Shown piece by piece: positions 8,532-18,080 of a DNA stretch of 64,000 nucleotides; position 1 is the stretch's first letter, and every line of letters begins with the position of its first letter. Below the pieces are notes generated by a model. It saw only the letters and a program-made list of their open reading frames with translations. It was not told the DNA's origin and did not search any database. The translations under genes and the position numbers were made by a program. This DNA comes from Streptomyces sp. SUK 48. GTDB taxonomy: Bacteria; Actinomycetota; Actinomycetes; Streptomycetales; Streptomycetaceae. The stretch is taken from the NCBI RefSeq assembly GCF_009650765.1, contig NZ_CP045740.1, positions 7,292,001-7,356,000 of the forward strand. Direction: 5' to 3'.

Positions 8532-9329
8532 TCAGGGGAACAGGCGTTCAAGGACCGCCGCGACCCCGTCCTCCTCGTGACCCGGCGCGATCTCGTCGGC
8601 GTGGCGTTTCAGCTCGGCGTGGGCGTTGCCCATCGCGACCCCGTGCCCCGCCCAGGCGAGCATCGGGATGTCGTTGGGCATGTCCCCGAACGCGACCGTG
8701 TCGGCCGCCTTGAACCCCAGCCGGTGCCCCGCCGCGGCGAGACCGCTCGCCTTGTCCACGCCGTCGGGCAGCAGCTCGACCATGCCCTCACCGGAGTGCG
8801 TGACCCCGATCAGCCCGGCGCACACGGAGAGCGCCAGCGCAGCCAGGCCGTCGTCGTCCAGCGTCCGGCTGCGGATGAGGACCTTCTCCACGGGCCGCGC
8901 CCACAGCCCCGCCGGGTCCTCCACCAGCCGCCAGCCGTGCCGCACCCGTTCGCCGAACCCCGGCGTGACCAGGAACTCCCCGGTGAGCCCCGCGGTCACC
9001 ACTGCGAGCGCCAGCGGGCCCGTCGCCTCGGCGATCCGCGCCACCAGCGCGCGTACGACGCCCCGGTCGAGGGTCGCCGAGGACAGCAGCCGGTCGGCGC
9101 CGACGTCGTACAGCTGCGCCCCCTGCCCGCAGATCGCGAGCCCCCGGTAGCCGAGCGGGGCCAGCAACGCGCGGCATCCCGCGGCCGGACGGCCCGTCAC
9201 CACCAGGTGCCGGGCGCCCCGGGAGGCGGCCCGGGCGAGCGCGGCCCTGGTGCGCGGGGAGACGGTGAGGTCGCCGCGCAGCAGGGTGCCGTCGAGGTCG
9301 GTGGCGACGACCGTGTACCGGGGCGTCAT
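8532..9329 (-). CDS. HAD superfamily (Cof type, IIB) phosphatase
   Basis: Haloacid dehalogenase-type hydrolase of 265 residues. Motif I is DLDGT (nucleophile and acid Asp) near residue 10, motif II is the Thr in VVTGRP, and motif IV is GDMPNDIPML near the C terminus. The insertion between motifs fits the Cof/IIB cap type, which usually acts on sugar phosphates and other small phosphoesters. It is the last gene of the 13-gene unit and overlaps the NUDIX gene by four bases. A cytoplasmic phosphatase fits removal of a phosphate from a cyclitol or pseudosugar phosphate late in the route, comparable to the role assigned to AcbJ in acarbose synthesis. That parallel is inference. Confidence 0.9.
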   Translation of the reverse strand: MTPRYTVVATDLDGTLLRGDLTVSPRTRAALARAASRGARHLVVTGRPAAGCRALLAPLGYRGLAICGQGAQLYDVGADRLLSSATLDRGVVRALVARIAEATGPLALAVVTAGLTGEFLVTPGFGERVRHGWRLVEDPAGLWARPVEKVLIRSRTLDDDGLAALALSVCAGLIGVTHSGEGMVELLPDGVDKASGLAAAGHRLGFKAADTVAFGDMPNDIPMLAWAGHGVAMGNAHAELKRHADEIAPGHEEDGVAAVLERLFP

Positions 9330-9871
9330 CCGGCCCCGCCCCGGTGCAGGCCCAGCAGGGTGTACGCGGCCAGGGTCGCCGCGTCCGTGACCCGTCCGGC
9401 GCGGACGAGGTCGCGCCACTCGCCCGGTTCCGCCCGGCGCTGGCGCATGTCGGCCTCGGTGACCTCGCGTTCGGGCGGCCCCTGCGTCAACTCCTCGGCG
9501 AGGAAGACGTTGCAGCCCTGGCTCGCGTAGCCGTAGGCGACGTGCACCAGGCCCAGGTACGTCATCCGGGCGGCCCGCAGCCCGGTCTCCTCGCGCAGTT
9601 CGGCGCGGGCCAGTTCGAGCGGCGGCGCGCCCGCGTGCCCGGCGGGCCAGGAGCCCTGCGGGAACTCCCAGTAGCGGCCCGCGACCGGATAGCGGTACTG
9701 CTCGACCAGATGCAGCGCGCCGTCCTCGTCCCGGGGGATCACCAGGGCGTAGTCCGGCTTGTCCACGACACCGTAGACGCCCTCGCTGCCGTCGGGGCGC
9801 CGGATGTCGTCCTCCCGCACGCTCATCCACGCGTTGCGGTAGACCTCGCGGGACCGCACGGTACGGATCAC
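9326..9871 (-). CDS. NUDIX hydrolase, ADP-sugar pyrophosphatase-like
   Basis: NUDIX protein of 181 residues. The box region reads LELARAELREETGL, keeping the metal-binding REE core but with Ala where the first Arg of REUXEE usually stands, a variant common in ADP-ribose and ADP-sugar pyrophosphatases. The N-terminal half (VYRNAWMSVREDDIRRPDG) is also typical of that subgroup. The start is a GTG overlapping the TGA of the upstream reductase gene. A nucleotide-sugar hydrolase beside a GlgC-like nucleotidyltransferase might recycle an unwanted NDP-sugar or correct its misactivation. This is a guess from position. Confidence 0.85.
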   Translation of the reverse strand: MIRTVRSREVYRNAWMSVREDDIRRPDGSEGVYGVVDKPDYALVIPRDEDGALHLVEQYRYPVAGRYWEFPQGSWPAGHAGAPPLELARAELREETGLRAARMTYLGLVHVAYGYASQGCNVFLAEELTQGPPEREVTEADMRQRRAEPGEWRDLVRAGRVTDAATLAAYTLLGLHRGGAG

Positions 9872-10758
9872 GGCGCGGCCTCCAGCAGGGCGCGGACCCC
9901 CTCGGCGACACCGCGGACCCGCAGCCCGTGCCGGCGCAGCACCTCGTCCAGGAGGGTGCTGGTCAGACAGGTGTGGGCGGGCCGGCTCGCGTACCGTCCG
10001 GCGGCCCGGGGCACCCGGGTCACCCGCTCCCGGGGCACGCCGAGCCCGTCGGCGATCGCCTCCGCCCACGCGGCCCGCGAGACGCGGTCGGGGCCGCCGA
10101 GGTGCAGCAAGTGCGGTGCCCCGGGCTCCAGTACGGCGGCGGTCACCGCGGCCACGTCCGCCACCAGCACCGGCGTGGTCCACTGGTCGTGGGGCGCCGC
10201 CACCCGCTCGCCCGCGCGCAGCCGGTGGGCGCAGGCGGCGAAGAAGTTCAGCCATTTGGCACCGTCCGCGGGCTCCCAGCCGTAGACCAGGCTCACCCGC
10301 AGCACGGTGGCGTCGGGGGCCGCGCCGACGATCCGCTCGGCGGCCAGCTTGGCCCGGCCGTAGGCGTTCGCGGGGGCCGTGGGGGTGGCCTCGTCGTTGT
10401 CCGGTCCGCTGCCGTCGAAGACGTTGTCCGTGGAGATCAGCACGGTACGACGGCCCCGCGCCGCCGCCGTCAGATGGCGGGCCGCGGCGCTGTGCAGCGC
10501 GATCGCCCGCTCGGGTTCGGCCTCGCACCAGGTCACGTCGGAGGGGCCGTGCACCAGCACGAGCCGGTCGGGCCGCACCGACTTGACCACCTGTGCGCAG
10601 GCGTCCGCGTCGGTGGCGTCGAGCCGCACCCAGGGCGCGGTGTCCCCGGGCGGCGGGGTGCGGGAGGCGAGCACGGGGTTGTCACCCCGGGCGGCCAGCC
10701 GCGCGGCCACGGCGCGGCCGACGAAGCCGCTGCCGACGATCAGCGTGGTCGTGCTCAT
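9868..10758 (-). CDS. NAD(P)-dependent sugar epimerase/reductase (RmlD-like extended SDR)
   Basis: Rossmann-fold protein of 296 residues. The nucleotide-binding motif GSGFVG is at the N terminus, LISTDNVFDG carries the position of the catalytic Ser/Thr, and the catalytic Tyr-Lys pair is in YGRAKLAAE. The layout resembles dTDP-4-dehydrorhamnose reductase (RmlD) and NAD-dependent epimerases. No dTDP-glucose synthase or dehydratase is encoded in the cluster, so a cyclitol or another nucleotide sugar may be the substrate. It overlaps the ROK kinase and NUDIX genes by four bases each, which indicates tight co-translation. Confidence 0.85.
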   Translation of the reverse strand: MSTTTLIVGSGFVGRAVAARLAARGDNPVLASRTPPPGDTAPWVRLDATDADACAQVVKSVRPDRLVLVHGPSDVTWCEAEPERAIALHSAAARHLTAAARGRRTVLISTDNVFDGSGPDNDEATPTAPANAYGRAKLAAERIVGAAPDATVLRVSLVYGWEPADGAKWLNFFAACAHRLRAGERVAAPHDQWTTPVLVADVAAVTAAVLEPGAPHLLHLGGPDRVSRAAWAEAIADGLGVPRERVTRVPRAAGRYASRPAHTCLTSTLLDEVLRRHGLRVRGVAEGVRALLEAAP

Positions 10759-11810
10759 ACGGCCGTCACCGCCCCGTGTCCCACGCCCCGCGCCGCCACC
10801 TCGTGTCCCGCGGCCCGCGCCGCCAGCAGCCGGCCGGCGCCGATCAGTCCGTGGTCGTCGTCCGGGGCACCGAGTGTCACCATGCGCCGGATGCCGTCGG
10901 CGTCCAGGCCGAAGCAGCCGAGCCGCTCCAACTCCTCGGTGAGCAGCTGGACATACCGGGGCCCGACGGCGAGGGCGAAGCCGCCCATCAGGATGTAGCG
11001 GCGGATGCCGATGGAGGTGAACACGGAGATGATCGCGGAGGCGAGATGGGGCAGGACCGAGCGCAGGACGCCGGTCGCGAACGGGTCGCCGGACCGGATC
11101 GCGGCGACCAGCGCCGGGTTGTCCAGCCGGTCCGGACCGGGCGCGGTGGCGGCGAGCGCCGAGCGGGCGTAGCCGACGGGATCGGCGTGGGCGGCGCGGC
11201 GCGCGGCGGCGAGGGTGCCGCGCCCGGAGGCGATGCCGCCGAGGTGGCCCCGGCCGCCGCAGTCGCAGCGCGGCGCGTCCGGCGAGGGATCGCAGGGCCA
11301 GTGGCCGAGTTCACCGCCGTGGCCCTCCGCGTCGAGCAGCACCTCGCCCGCCCGGTACACCTTGCTGCCGATCCCGGAGCTCACCGTGATCAGGCAGAAC
11401 GGCGGTTCGCCGGGGCCGTGGACATAGCGCCACGCGGCGGCCGTCAGATCGTTGACGACGACCACCGGCAGCCCGAGGCGGTCCTCCAGGGACTGCCGCA
11501 CCGGCAGCGGCTCGCCGGGGCCGCCCCAGATGGTGGGCGCGGCCAGCGCCCGGCCGTCGGCGGTGACCGGACCGGCGAAGGCCACGGCCAGCGCGCGGCT
11601 GCCGTGCCGCTCCACCGCCTCGGCGCACCGCGTGGCGAGCTGCTCGCGCACGCGTTCCTGGAGGACCGCGACGGGAGCGCCGGGATACCGGTCGAGGCCC
11701 TCGGTGGGGGTGCGGCGCACATCGGACAGGGTGCCGGTGGCGAGGTCGTAGCGGGCGGTGCGCAGCGTGGTGCCGCCCAGATCGACCACCGTGCAGGCGG
11801 GTTCAGACAC
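10755..11810 (-). CDS. ROK family sugar kinase
   Basis: Glucokinase-like protein of 351 residues without the N-terminal DNA-binding domain of ROK repressors. The ATP phosphate-binding [13 protein letters not shown] is near residue 10, followed by [17 protein letters not shown] (catalytic Asp) and the GGELGHW segment. A zinc-binding region appears as [11 protein letters not shown]; the usual CXCGXXGC is altered to CDCGGRGH, so zinc binding may use the His or be weaker. The start is a GTG with GGAGG upstream, overlapping the nucleotidyltransferase gene by eight bases. It would phosphorylate a hexose, amino sugar or cyclitol. One of three kinase-type genes in the cluster. Confidence 0.88.
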   Translation of the reverse strand: MSEPACTVVDLGGTTLRTARYDLATGTLSDVRRTPTEGLDRYPGAPVAVLQERVREQLATRCAEAVERHGSRALAVAFAGPVTADGRALAAPTIWGGPGEPLPVRQSLEDRLGLPVVVVNDLTAAAWRYVHGPGEPPFCLITVSSGIGSKVYRAGEVLLDAEGHGGELGHWPCDPSPDAPRCDCGGRGHLGGIASGRGTLAAARRAAHADPVGYARSALAATAPGPDRLDNPALVAAIRSGDPFATGVLRSVLPHLASAIISVFTSIGIRRYILMGGFALAVGPRYVQLLTEELERLGCFGLDADGIRRMVTLGAPDDDHGLIGAGRLLAARAAGHEVAARGVGHGAVTAV

Positions 11811-12909
11811 GGGTTCCTCCTCGGGGGGAGGCGGGCGCGACGGACTGCACCGTGCCGTCCTCCAGGACGATCGCGGAATCGATGTCGGCGCCGGCCGGCA
11901 CCTCGGCGCCCGGCAGCAGCACACTGCGCCGCACCCGCGCCCCGGCACCGATCCTGGCACCGGGGAAGGCGACGCTGTGCTCCAGCAGCCCGCCGTTGAC
12001 GAGATCGGCCGGAACCAGACTGCGGGTCACCCCGGGCGCGGAGCCGACGACCTCGCGCGGCACCTCGGGCCGTACCGTGCACGGGAGTTGAGCGACCGTC
12101 AGGGTCGGCCGCTTTGCGACGAGCGCCAGATGGGCCCGGTGGTAGCGGTCGACGGTGCCGATGTCCTCCCAGTGCCCCGGCACCTCGTGGCCGAGGATCA
12201 GCTCGCCGCCCGCGAGCATCGCCGGGATGACGTCCCGGCTGATGTCGTGCTGCCAGCCGGTGCCGTCCAGCACCTCCAGATAGTGGTGCAGCCGGGCCGC
12301 GTCGAAGACGCAGAACGCCGCGAACACCAGATCGCTGGCCGGCTCGGCGGGCTTCTCCACGAATGCCGTCAGCCGCCCCGCCGGATCGAAGTCGACCATG
12401 CCGAACAGATGGACGTAACGGCGCTCGATCCGCTGGTAGGCCACGGTGAGCGCGGCGCCGGAGCGCCGGTGGGCGGCGATCAGCGGCCCGTAGCCGAAGC
12501 GGTACACATGGTCCGCGTGCAGCACCAGCACCTCGGAGGTGTCCGGTCCGAACAGGTACGGCGCCTTGCGGATCAGCGCGTCGGCGGTGCCCCGCTCGGG
12601 GATGCCGCCGGGCGGTGGGGGCAGATAGCCGGTGCCCTCGCGGTACGCGCGGTCGTACGGCCCGAAGTGCACCCGGAACCCCGGCCGCCACCAGGTGCGG
12701 TACAGGTCGTCCATCAGCTGCCGTTCCTCGTACTGGGAGAGCAGCAGCACCTCGCCGAGCCCGGACGCCTCGGCGTTGGCGAGCGAGAAGTCGATCAGCC
12801 GGGCGGCACCCCCGAAGGGCACCAGCGGCTTGAGCCGGCCGTGCCCGAGCGGCCCCATCCGGCGGCCCTCGCCGCCCGCGAGCAGCGCGGCGCGCACCCC
12901 GTCAGCCAC
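11803..12909 (-). CDS. GlgC-like sugar-phosphate nucleotidyltransferase
   Basis: Nucleotidyltransferase of 368 residues related to glucose-1-phosphate adenylyltransferase. The signature [13 protein letters not shown] followed by KPLVPFGG forms the nucleotide-binding loop. Later come [13 protein letters not shown] (metal and sugar-phosphate binding) and EKP. The C-terminal third ([23 protein letters not shown]) is a left-handed beta helix as in GlgC. It would join a sugar-1-phosphate or cyclitol-phosphate to a nucleotide. It sits between the GlgA-like transferase and the ROK kinase, overlapping both by eight bases. From memory, the acarbose enzyme AcbR is also GlgC-like and activates a valienol phosphate, which makes the same role attractive here. 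Plain glycogen synthesis is less likely given the other neighbours. Confidence 0.88.
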   Translation of the reverse strand: MADGVRAALLAGGEGRRMGPLGHGRLKPLVPFGGAARLIDFSLANAEASGLGEVLLLSQYEERQLMDDLYRTWWRPGFRVHFGPYDRAYREGTGYLPPPPGGIPERGTADALIRKAPYLFGPDTSEVLVLHADHVYRFGYGPLIAAHRRSGAALTVAYQRIERRYVHLFGMVDFDPAGRLTAFVEKPAEPASDLVFAAFCVFDAARLHHYLEVLDGTGWQHDISRDVIPAMLAGGELILGHEVPGHWEDIGTVDRYHRAHLALVAKRPTLTVAQLPCTVRPEVPREVVGSAPGVTRSLVPADLVNGGLLEHSVAFPGARIGAGARVRRSVLLPGAEVPAGADIDSAIVLEDGTVQSVAPASPRGGTRV

Positions 12910-15010
12910 GGCGCACCACGTCCCAGGCGGAGCGCCCGTCGGCCAGGGTCAGCAGCAGGTTCAATTCTCCTCCGGAGTCGGGCAGTTCGTGCAGATCCAG
13001 GGTGAATTCGCCCGGCCCGGTCGCGGCCGCCCGGTGCACCACCGTGCCCCGGCGCCCCGCACCGGCGGGCTCGGCCCACAGGACCGCCTCGACGCGGGCG
13101 GCGTGCGGCAGCCGGTAGACGAGCAGACCGTCCGCGCACGCGTGGCGGGCCGCAAGCCGGGCCCGCAGCCCGGGGTCGTCACCCGCGGCACGGGCGCAGC
13201 GCGCGAAGTCGGCGCGCGCCCAGGCCGCGTCGAACAGGGCGCGGCGCGCCTCGGCGTCCAGCGGGCGGCAGCGGGCGTAGGCGTCGGCGTCCCCGAGCCG
13301 GACGGCGGCCTCGGCGATCGCGTCCGCGTGCGCGTCGTACGCCTCCTCGGGCAGCAGGTCGAACCAGCCGTGCCGCAGGAGGAGTTCGACATCCGGTGCG
13401 GGTCGCTTCCCCTCCCACAGCGGCACGAAAGCGTCCAGATGCCGGCGTGCCGTGTTCGCCCAGGTGAACTGCCGTGCGTTGGTGATGGAGTTGGCGCGCA
13501 GCCGGGCGTACTCCTCGGGTCGCTCGCGCAGCAGGGCTGCGGCCTCCCGGATGCGGCGGGCCAGCGCGTCGGCGAGCAGCGAGTCGTCCTCGGCGAAGGA
13601 GCGGTTGACGGCGAAGCCGGTGGCCCCGGGGGTGGCCAGCGGGTCGGCGGCATGGCCGAAGTGGGCCATGCCCAGCTGGGCCGTGGCGATGGGGACGGCG
13701 CCGGTGGCCATCGCCTCGCCCTGCGCGATCAGGAACGTGTCCATCTCGAACTTGGACGGGAAGAGACAGAAGTCCGAGGAGGCCGCGTACGCCATGATCC
13801 GTTCCTCGGCGACCCGTTCGCACTCCAAGTGGATCCGGTCCTGGTGGCGTTCGACCACCTCGCGGAGGTACGGGTCCTCGATCCCGTCGTCGCTGAGGCA
13901 GCGCAGCACGAAGTTGGCCGCCAGGCCCTCGGTGAGGACGCGGTCGACCGCGCGGAACAGCTCCAGCTGCCCCTTGTGGTTCACCGCGTAGCGGGCGTTG
14001 TGGAAGAAGGTGGGCAGGGCCGGGTCCAGACCGAGGGTGCCGAGCACGGCCGCGCGGTCCACGGCGGGCCGCTCGGGCGCGGTCCAGCGGTCACCGATCG
14101 CGCACCCGCCGACGAAGCTCTTGTGCGCGTTGCGGCGCACCGTCTCGTACACCGGCAGGCCGCGGAACGGCTCCTCGAACGGGGTCCCGGCGAAATCGGT
14201 GTAGAACTCCAGATGCCCCGGTGAGAGGAAGTCCACCAGGTCGGCGTGGTCGGCGACCAGGTCGTAGACGCCGATGTGGTCCGGGCCGTACGCGTAGTGC
14301 AGATGGGTGTGCTGCTGGTACGCGCTCCGCACGGATTCGGGCGACGGCCGCTCGGCGGGCAGGGCGACCGGCGCGTCCAGGAACGCCAGGAGCCGTTCCA
14401 CCTCGGGCCGGTACACCTTCTTGGTGATCGGCATGTTGCTCTGCACGGTCCCGACGACCAGCTTCGACGCATCGGCGCGGAAGGCCGCCGGCATCAGGTA
14501 GTGGTAGTAGGGCTCATGGGCGTGGATGAGCGCCTTCTCGTCCCCGAACCGGGCGCGCACGAAGCGGATCGTGTCGACCTGGTAGCCGAGCGACTTGAAG
14601 AAGACCAGGTCGTGGCCCTTGCTGTCGTACGGCGGGTAGAAGCGGTCCGGGAGCGCGTCCAGCAACTCGTTGGACAGGAAGTACAGATCGACGCCGTCCA
14701 GCCGGAGCCGGTGCGCGGTGGTGGTCAGCGGGATGCCCACCTCGGCCGGGAAGTGCTCGCCCCAGACGTCCGGGTCGAGCACGAGCGGCAGCTCGTAGGT
14801 GTCCTCGTATTCCAGGGTCTCCAGGTCGTAGGAGGCCCGCAGTTCGGCCAGCCGGCCGTGGGCCGGGGTGACGACCGAGACGCGGTGGCCCGCCTCGGCC
14901 AGCGCCGTGGAGAGGTTCCAGAGGTAGACGGATATCCCGCCCTGGAGGAAGCGGTGGTCGAAGCCCCCGCACTCGAAGTAGGTCTCGATGACGTGCACGG
15001 GTGTCCTCAT
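12902..15010 (-). CDS. GlgA-like (GT-B fold) glycosyltransferase, possible pseudoglycosyltransferase
   Basis: Transferase of 702 residues. The N-terminal [26 protein letters not shown] corresponds to the KxGG loop and first Rossmann unit of starch and glycogen synthases. The second half holds NHKGQLELF and [20 protein letters not shown], matching the nucleotide-sugar site (two acidic residues and a Gly-rich turn). About 150 residues after position 550 exceed the roughly 480 residues of bacterial GlgA and are unassigned. It overlaps the kinase gene (ATGA) and the GlgC-like gene (8 bases), so enzyme and donor synthesis are coupled. In acarbose synthesis, as I recall, the GlgA-like AcbS joins an NDP-cyclitol to an amino sugar through nitrogen. 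A similar pseudoglycosyl transfer is my main hypothesis; ordinary alpha-1,4 transfer to a maltooligosaccharide is the alternative. Confidence 0.82.
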   Translation of the reverse strand: MRTPVHVIETYFECGGFDHRFLQGGISVYLWNLSTALAEAGHRVSVVTPAHGRLAELRASYDLETLEYEDTYELPLVLDPDVWGEHFPAEVGIPLTTTAHRLRLDGVDLYFLSNELLDALPDRFYPPYDSKGHDLVFFKSLGYQVDTIRFVRARFGDEKALIHAHEPYYHYLMPAAFRADASKLVVGTVQSNMPITKKVYRPEVERLLAFLDAPVALPAERPSPESVRSAYQQHTHLHYAYGPDHIGVYDLVADHADLVDFLSPGHLEFYTDFAGTPFEEPFRGLPVYETVRRNAHKSFVGGCAIGDRWTAPERPAVDRAAVLGTLGLDPALPTFFHNARYAVNHKGQLELFRAVDRVLTEGLAANFVLRCLSDDGIEDPYLREVVERHQDRIHLECERVAEERIMAYAASSDFCLFPSKFEMDTFLIAQGEAMATGAVPIATAQLGMAHFGHAADPLATPGATGFAVNRSFAEDDSLLADALARRIREAAALLRERPEEYARLRANSITNARQFTWANTARRHLDAFVPLWEGKRPAPDVELLLRHGWFDLLPEEAYDAHADAIAEAAVRLGDADAYARCRPLDAEARRALFDAAWARADFARCARAAGDDPGLRARLAARHACADGLLVYRLPHAARVEAVLWAEPAGAGRRGTVVHRAAATGPGEFTLDLHELPDSGGELNLLLTLADGRSAWDVVRRG

Positions 15011-16452
15011 CCGCCGGCCGGGAGACCGGGGGCCTCCACGGCGTGCCGCAGGTTGATCGCCGCGTGGTAGGCGCGGTCGTGGGCGTAGGCGTAGTCCAGC
15101 TCATGGATCAGCCGGCGCAGCCTGAGCAGCCGCCAGGCCGGGTGCCCGTCCCGGTCCGGGCCCGCGTCGGCCAGCAGGTTCCCGGCCCGCGCGGCCCACA
15201 GCCCCGCCGCCCGCCGCAGCCGGGCCAGAACGGCCAGCCGCTCCTCGGTCCAGCCGGGCGTGTCCGGGCGGACGCCCGCCGCCTGGAGCAGCGCGGTGCG
15301 GCAGGTGTCCTCCGGGCCCATGCCGAGGACACCGGCCGCGTGGTCGGAGAACTCGTCGGCCGTGAAGATCTCCAGCCCCCGGGTGAGGGCGGCCAGGTCC
15401 TGCCACGGCGACTGCGCGGTGGCCGGGTCGGCCGGGTCGGCACGCGGGGTCGACAGGTCGATCACGCACAACTCCCATCCGCCGCCTGCGTGTTCGGCGC
15501 GCAGCACATGGGACAGGTGCAGGTCGCCGTGGCAGGGGCCGGCGGGCCAGGGGCGCGCCGGCAGCCCGGCTGTGCGGGTCAGTTCGCGGGACAGTCCGGT
15601 CGCCGCCGCCTCGCGCACGGCCACCGGGTAGCGGGTGTCGGCGAGGAGCCGCGGGGTGAGCCGGGCGAGCCGTTCACCGGTCTCGGCGAGCACCGCTGCG
15701 GCGGGGAACTCCGGGTGCGGGCCCAGCCGTTCGGCCAGCTCCCGGTGGAAGTCGCGCAGGAAGTACCCGGTCTCCCGCAGCGGCGCCACCAGATCCCGCT
15801 GGGAGGCGTCGACGGCCGGACCCGGCTCGGCCCCGGACGCCAGCAGCGGCCACAGCGCCCGTATCCCCGCCCGCAGGGGCACGTTGAGCCCCTCGCCCTC
15901 GGCGAACCGGTACAGCACCCCGAGCGGTTCCCGCGCCCCGGTCGCCGCGTCCACGTACGTGTAGTCGCCGACCGGCCGCTGGGTGCGCCCGCCGTCCGCC
16001 ATCAGGCGCAGCAGCTCGGCCTCCCGGTTGCCGGTGCCGATCCGCCGGTAGCTCTTGTGGGTGTGCGCGCTGCCGCCCAGGTCGATCAGGGACAGCGCGT
16101 TGGAGCACCAGCCCGGGTCGAAGGGCAGCGGGCCCCGGTAGGCGGCGGGCGCGCCCCGGAACTCGATCGCGTTTCCGCGCAGCGTCGGCAGCCGCAGCCC
16201 CGCGCGCAGCGCGTCCACCACGGCGCGGTCGAACGCCCCGGTACCGGCGGCCGGCCGCCCCGGGTCGGCGTCGAGGACCGGGACGAACCAGCGGGTGGCG
16301 CCCGCCCCGACCAGCAGCAGCCGGACCTCGCCGAGCACCGCCTGGTCGTACAGCTCGAAGGGGCCGCGGCGCCCGGCCTCGTCCATCCAGGGGGCCGCGT
16401 GCAGCAGGCCGGCGGTCGCGGGCGCGGGGGCGCCGGGCAACAGGGTGTCCAA
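15007..16452 (-). CDS. Maltokinase-like phosphotransferase
   Basis: Kinase of 481 residues with the aminoglycoside-phosphotransferase fold. The catalytic loop CHGDLHLSHVL is near residue 320, followed by VIDLSTPRADP in place of the usual metal-binding DFE or DFD. The length and the region of DPADPATAQSPWQDLAALTRGLE resemble actinobacterial maltokinase (Mak/Pep2), which makes maltose 1-phosphate. The start is a TTG three bases after the stop of the permease gene, with GGGAG at correct spacing; no better start is available. A maltokinase-like enzyme beside GlgC-like and GlgA-like enzymes points to alpha-glucan-type chemistry: it might phosphorylate the anomeric position of a disaccharide or cyclitol. 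A role in self-resistance by product phosphorylation is also possible. Confidence 0.78.
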   Translation of the reverse strand: MDTLLPGAPAPATAGLLHAAPWMDEAGRRGPFELYDQAVLGEVRLLLVGAGATRWFVPVLDADPGRPAAGTGAFDRAVVDALRAGLRLPTLRGNAIEFRGAPAAYRGPLPFDPGWCSNALSLIDLGGSAHTHKSYRRIGTGNREAELLRLMADGGRTQRPVGDYTYVDAATGAREPLGVLYRFAEGEGLNVPLRAGIRALWPLLASGAEPGPAVDASQRDLVAPLRETGYFLRDFHRELAERLGPHPEFPAAAVLAETGERLARLTPRLLADTRYPVAVREAAATGLSRELTRTAGLPARPWPAGPCHGDLHLSHVLRAEHAGGGWELCVIDLSTPRADPADPATAQSPWQDLAALTRGLEIFTADEFSDHAAGVLGMGPEDTCRTALLQAAGVRPDTPGWTEERLAVLARLRRAAGLWAARAGNLLADAGPDRDGHPAWRLLRLRRLIHELDYAYAHDRAYHAAINLRHAVEAPGLPAGG

Positions 16453-16455
16453 GGG

Positions 16456-17271
16456 TCAGCTCCCGGTCATCTCGTAACGGTCGACGCCCCGGTGCCAGAC
16501 GACCAGGGCGAGCGTCACCGCGCCCGCGGTCACCACGAACAGCCAGGGCAGCAGCCCGGTGCGCCCGAAGAGCAGATAGGTCGCGGGCACGTAGGCGGTG
16601 AAGGCGTAGGGCAGCAGCCAGGTCAGCAGCCACCGCAGGGAGGGGTGGTACAGGTCGAGCGGGTAGCCGGAGAAGTCGCCCAGCTGGTTGGCCGCGTACA
16701 GGGCCGGGAAACTGTTCGTCGTCCAGAACGCCAGCGACGCGAACAGCGTCTTGACGGAGGCGAGGACCAGCGTCCCGCACAGCACGAGCAGCGGCAGCAG
16801 CAGCCACTGCACGGCGCTGAGGCGCAGCTCGAGCCGGTCGGCCGCGTACCAGGTCAGGGCGGCGCCGGTGCACAGCTCGCCGAAGCCGTCCGGGTACAGG
16901 AACCGTTCGGACAGCAGCGAGAACAGCGGATGCACCGGGCGGATCAGATAGCGGAAGAAGTCGCCGTTCTGCACCAGCTTGCGGGCCATCACCCACAGCT
17001 GGTCGGTGAACATCCGGTCCAGGCCGCGCGGCAGCAGCGAGAAGCCGAGCAGGAACAGCACCTGGTGGTAGTCCCAGCCCGCGATCCGGGGCGTCTGCCG
17101 GAACACCATGCCGACCACGGCCACCTGGCAGACCACCCGCAGCACCAGACCGCCCGCGCCGAGCAGGAAGTCCATCCGGTACTCGGTCAGCCGGTGCACG
17201 CTGACGGCGCTGAGGTGCCAGGTCAGCCGGGCGTAGCGGGCGGCCGTCGTGAGGGGTCCCGGTGCGGTCAT
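16456..17271 (-). CDS. ABC-2 type exporter permease
   Basis: Integral membrane protein of 271 residues with about six hydrophobic helices, for example around residues 31-55, 62-80, 140-175 and near the C terminus. The N-terminal segment and the FFRYLIRPVHPLFSLLSERF stretch resemble the DUF990/ABC-2 permeases that work as heteromeric pairs with a neighbouring permease and an ATPase. It overlaps the second permease gene by four bases. Together with the next two genes it should form a two-permease, one-ATPase exporter in the cytoplasmic membrane. From memory the acarbose exporter AcbWXY has the same composition. Confidence 0.88.
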   Translation of the reverse strand: MTAPGPLTTAARYARLTWHLSAVSVHRLTEYRMDFLLGAGGLVLRVVCQVAVVGMVFRQTPRIAGWDYHQVLFLLGFSLLPRGLDRMFTDQLWVMARKLVQNGDFFRYLIRPVHPLFSLLSERFLYPDGFGELCTGAALTWYAADRLELRLSAVQWLLLPLLVLCGTLVLASVKTLFASLAFWTTNSFPALYAANQLGDFSGYPLDLYHPSLRWLLTWLLPYAFTAYVPATYLLFGRTGLLPWLFVVTAGAVTLALVVWHRGVDRYEMTGS

Positions 17272-18080
17272 CCGCCCAGCACCTCCACCCGTCGTACGGC
17301 ACCGCGCCAGGCCAGCGCGGCCAGCGCGGCGAGCGCCAGCGCCCAGCCGAGCTGGACGGCGAGGATGCCGGCCGCGCCCGCCGCCCCGTCGTAGCGGCCG
17401 AGGAGCAGCCGCAGCGGGCCGTCGACCATGCCCTGGAACGGCAGCACCCGGGCCACCGCCGCGAGCGGGCCCGGCATCAGCGCGAGCGGCACCACCTGCC
17501 CGGCGAAGAAGGCGACCACGCTGTCCTTGACGACGCGCACGCCCCAGATGTTGGTGGTGACGAACCCGGCGAGCCCGACCAGCAGGTTCACCCCGAAGCC
17601 GATCACCAGGGACAGCGCGGCGGAGACGGCGAACAGCAGCACGCCGCCCCAGGTCGGCCTGGTCAGCGGCAGCAGCAGCGCGTACAGCGCGACGACGGGT
17701 ACGGCGACCAGCGTGGCGTTGGTCAGCGAGACCGGCAGCCCGGTGGCGAACCGGGACAGCGGATAGCTGACCGGGCGCAGCAGCGAGACCGCGATGTCCC
17801 CGCGCTGGACCTCGCCGGAGACCTCCTCGTCCACCCGGCTGGCCTGCATCAGGCCGAGCACCTGGGCGAGCAGCACATAGGTCGTCAGCCGCGGCAGGTC
17901 GTAGCCGCCGGGCAGCCCGCCCGGCCGGCCCCCGTACACCGCGCGCCACAGGAAGACCTGGACGCCGACGGCGGTGGCGGCGGTCAGGGCGTTGATCAGG
18001 AAGGTGGAGCGGTACTGGAGCAGGGACTGGAGGCTGGAGGCCGCGAAGGGGGTGTAGCGGCGCAGGGCGGAGGCGTTCAC
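17268..18080 (-). CDS. ABC-2 type exporter permease
   Basis: Second permease, 270 residues from a GTG start that overlaps the TGA of the ATPase gene. About six membrane helices are visible (residues near 25-45, 60-80, 110-140, 145-170, 180-200 and 230-255). The segment VSGEVQRGDIAVSLLRPVSYPLSRFA is the cytoplasmic coupling region typical of these proteins. It is similar in length and plan to the other permease but not a recent duplicate. The pair most likely forms one heterodimeric channel with the ATPase. Confidence 0.88.
   Translation of the reverse strand: MNASALRRYTPFAASSLQSLLQYRSTFLINALTAATAVGVQVFLWRAVYGGRPGGLPGGYDLPRLTTYVLLAQVLGLMQASRVDEEVSGEVQRGDIAVSLLRPVSYPLSRFATGLPVSLTNATLVAVPVVALYALLLPLTRPTWGGVLLFAVSAALSLVIGFGVNLLVGLAGFVTTNIWGVRVVKDSVVAFFAGQVVPLALMPGPLAAVARVLPFQGMVDGPLRLLLGRYDGAAGAAGILAVQLGWALALAALAALAWRGAVRRVEVLGG

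Noticed and set aside
11803..15010. Ordinary glycogen synthesis pair glgC-glgA
   Set aside because: The transferase is over 200 residues too long and the pair is embedded in a unit with cyclase, aminotransferase and exporter; a normal glycogen operon would have branching or phosphorylase genes.
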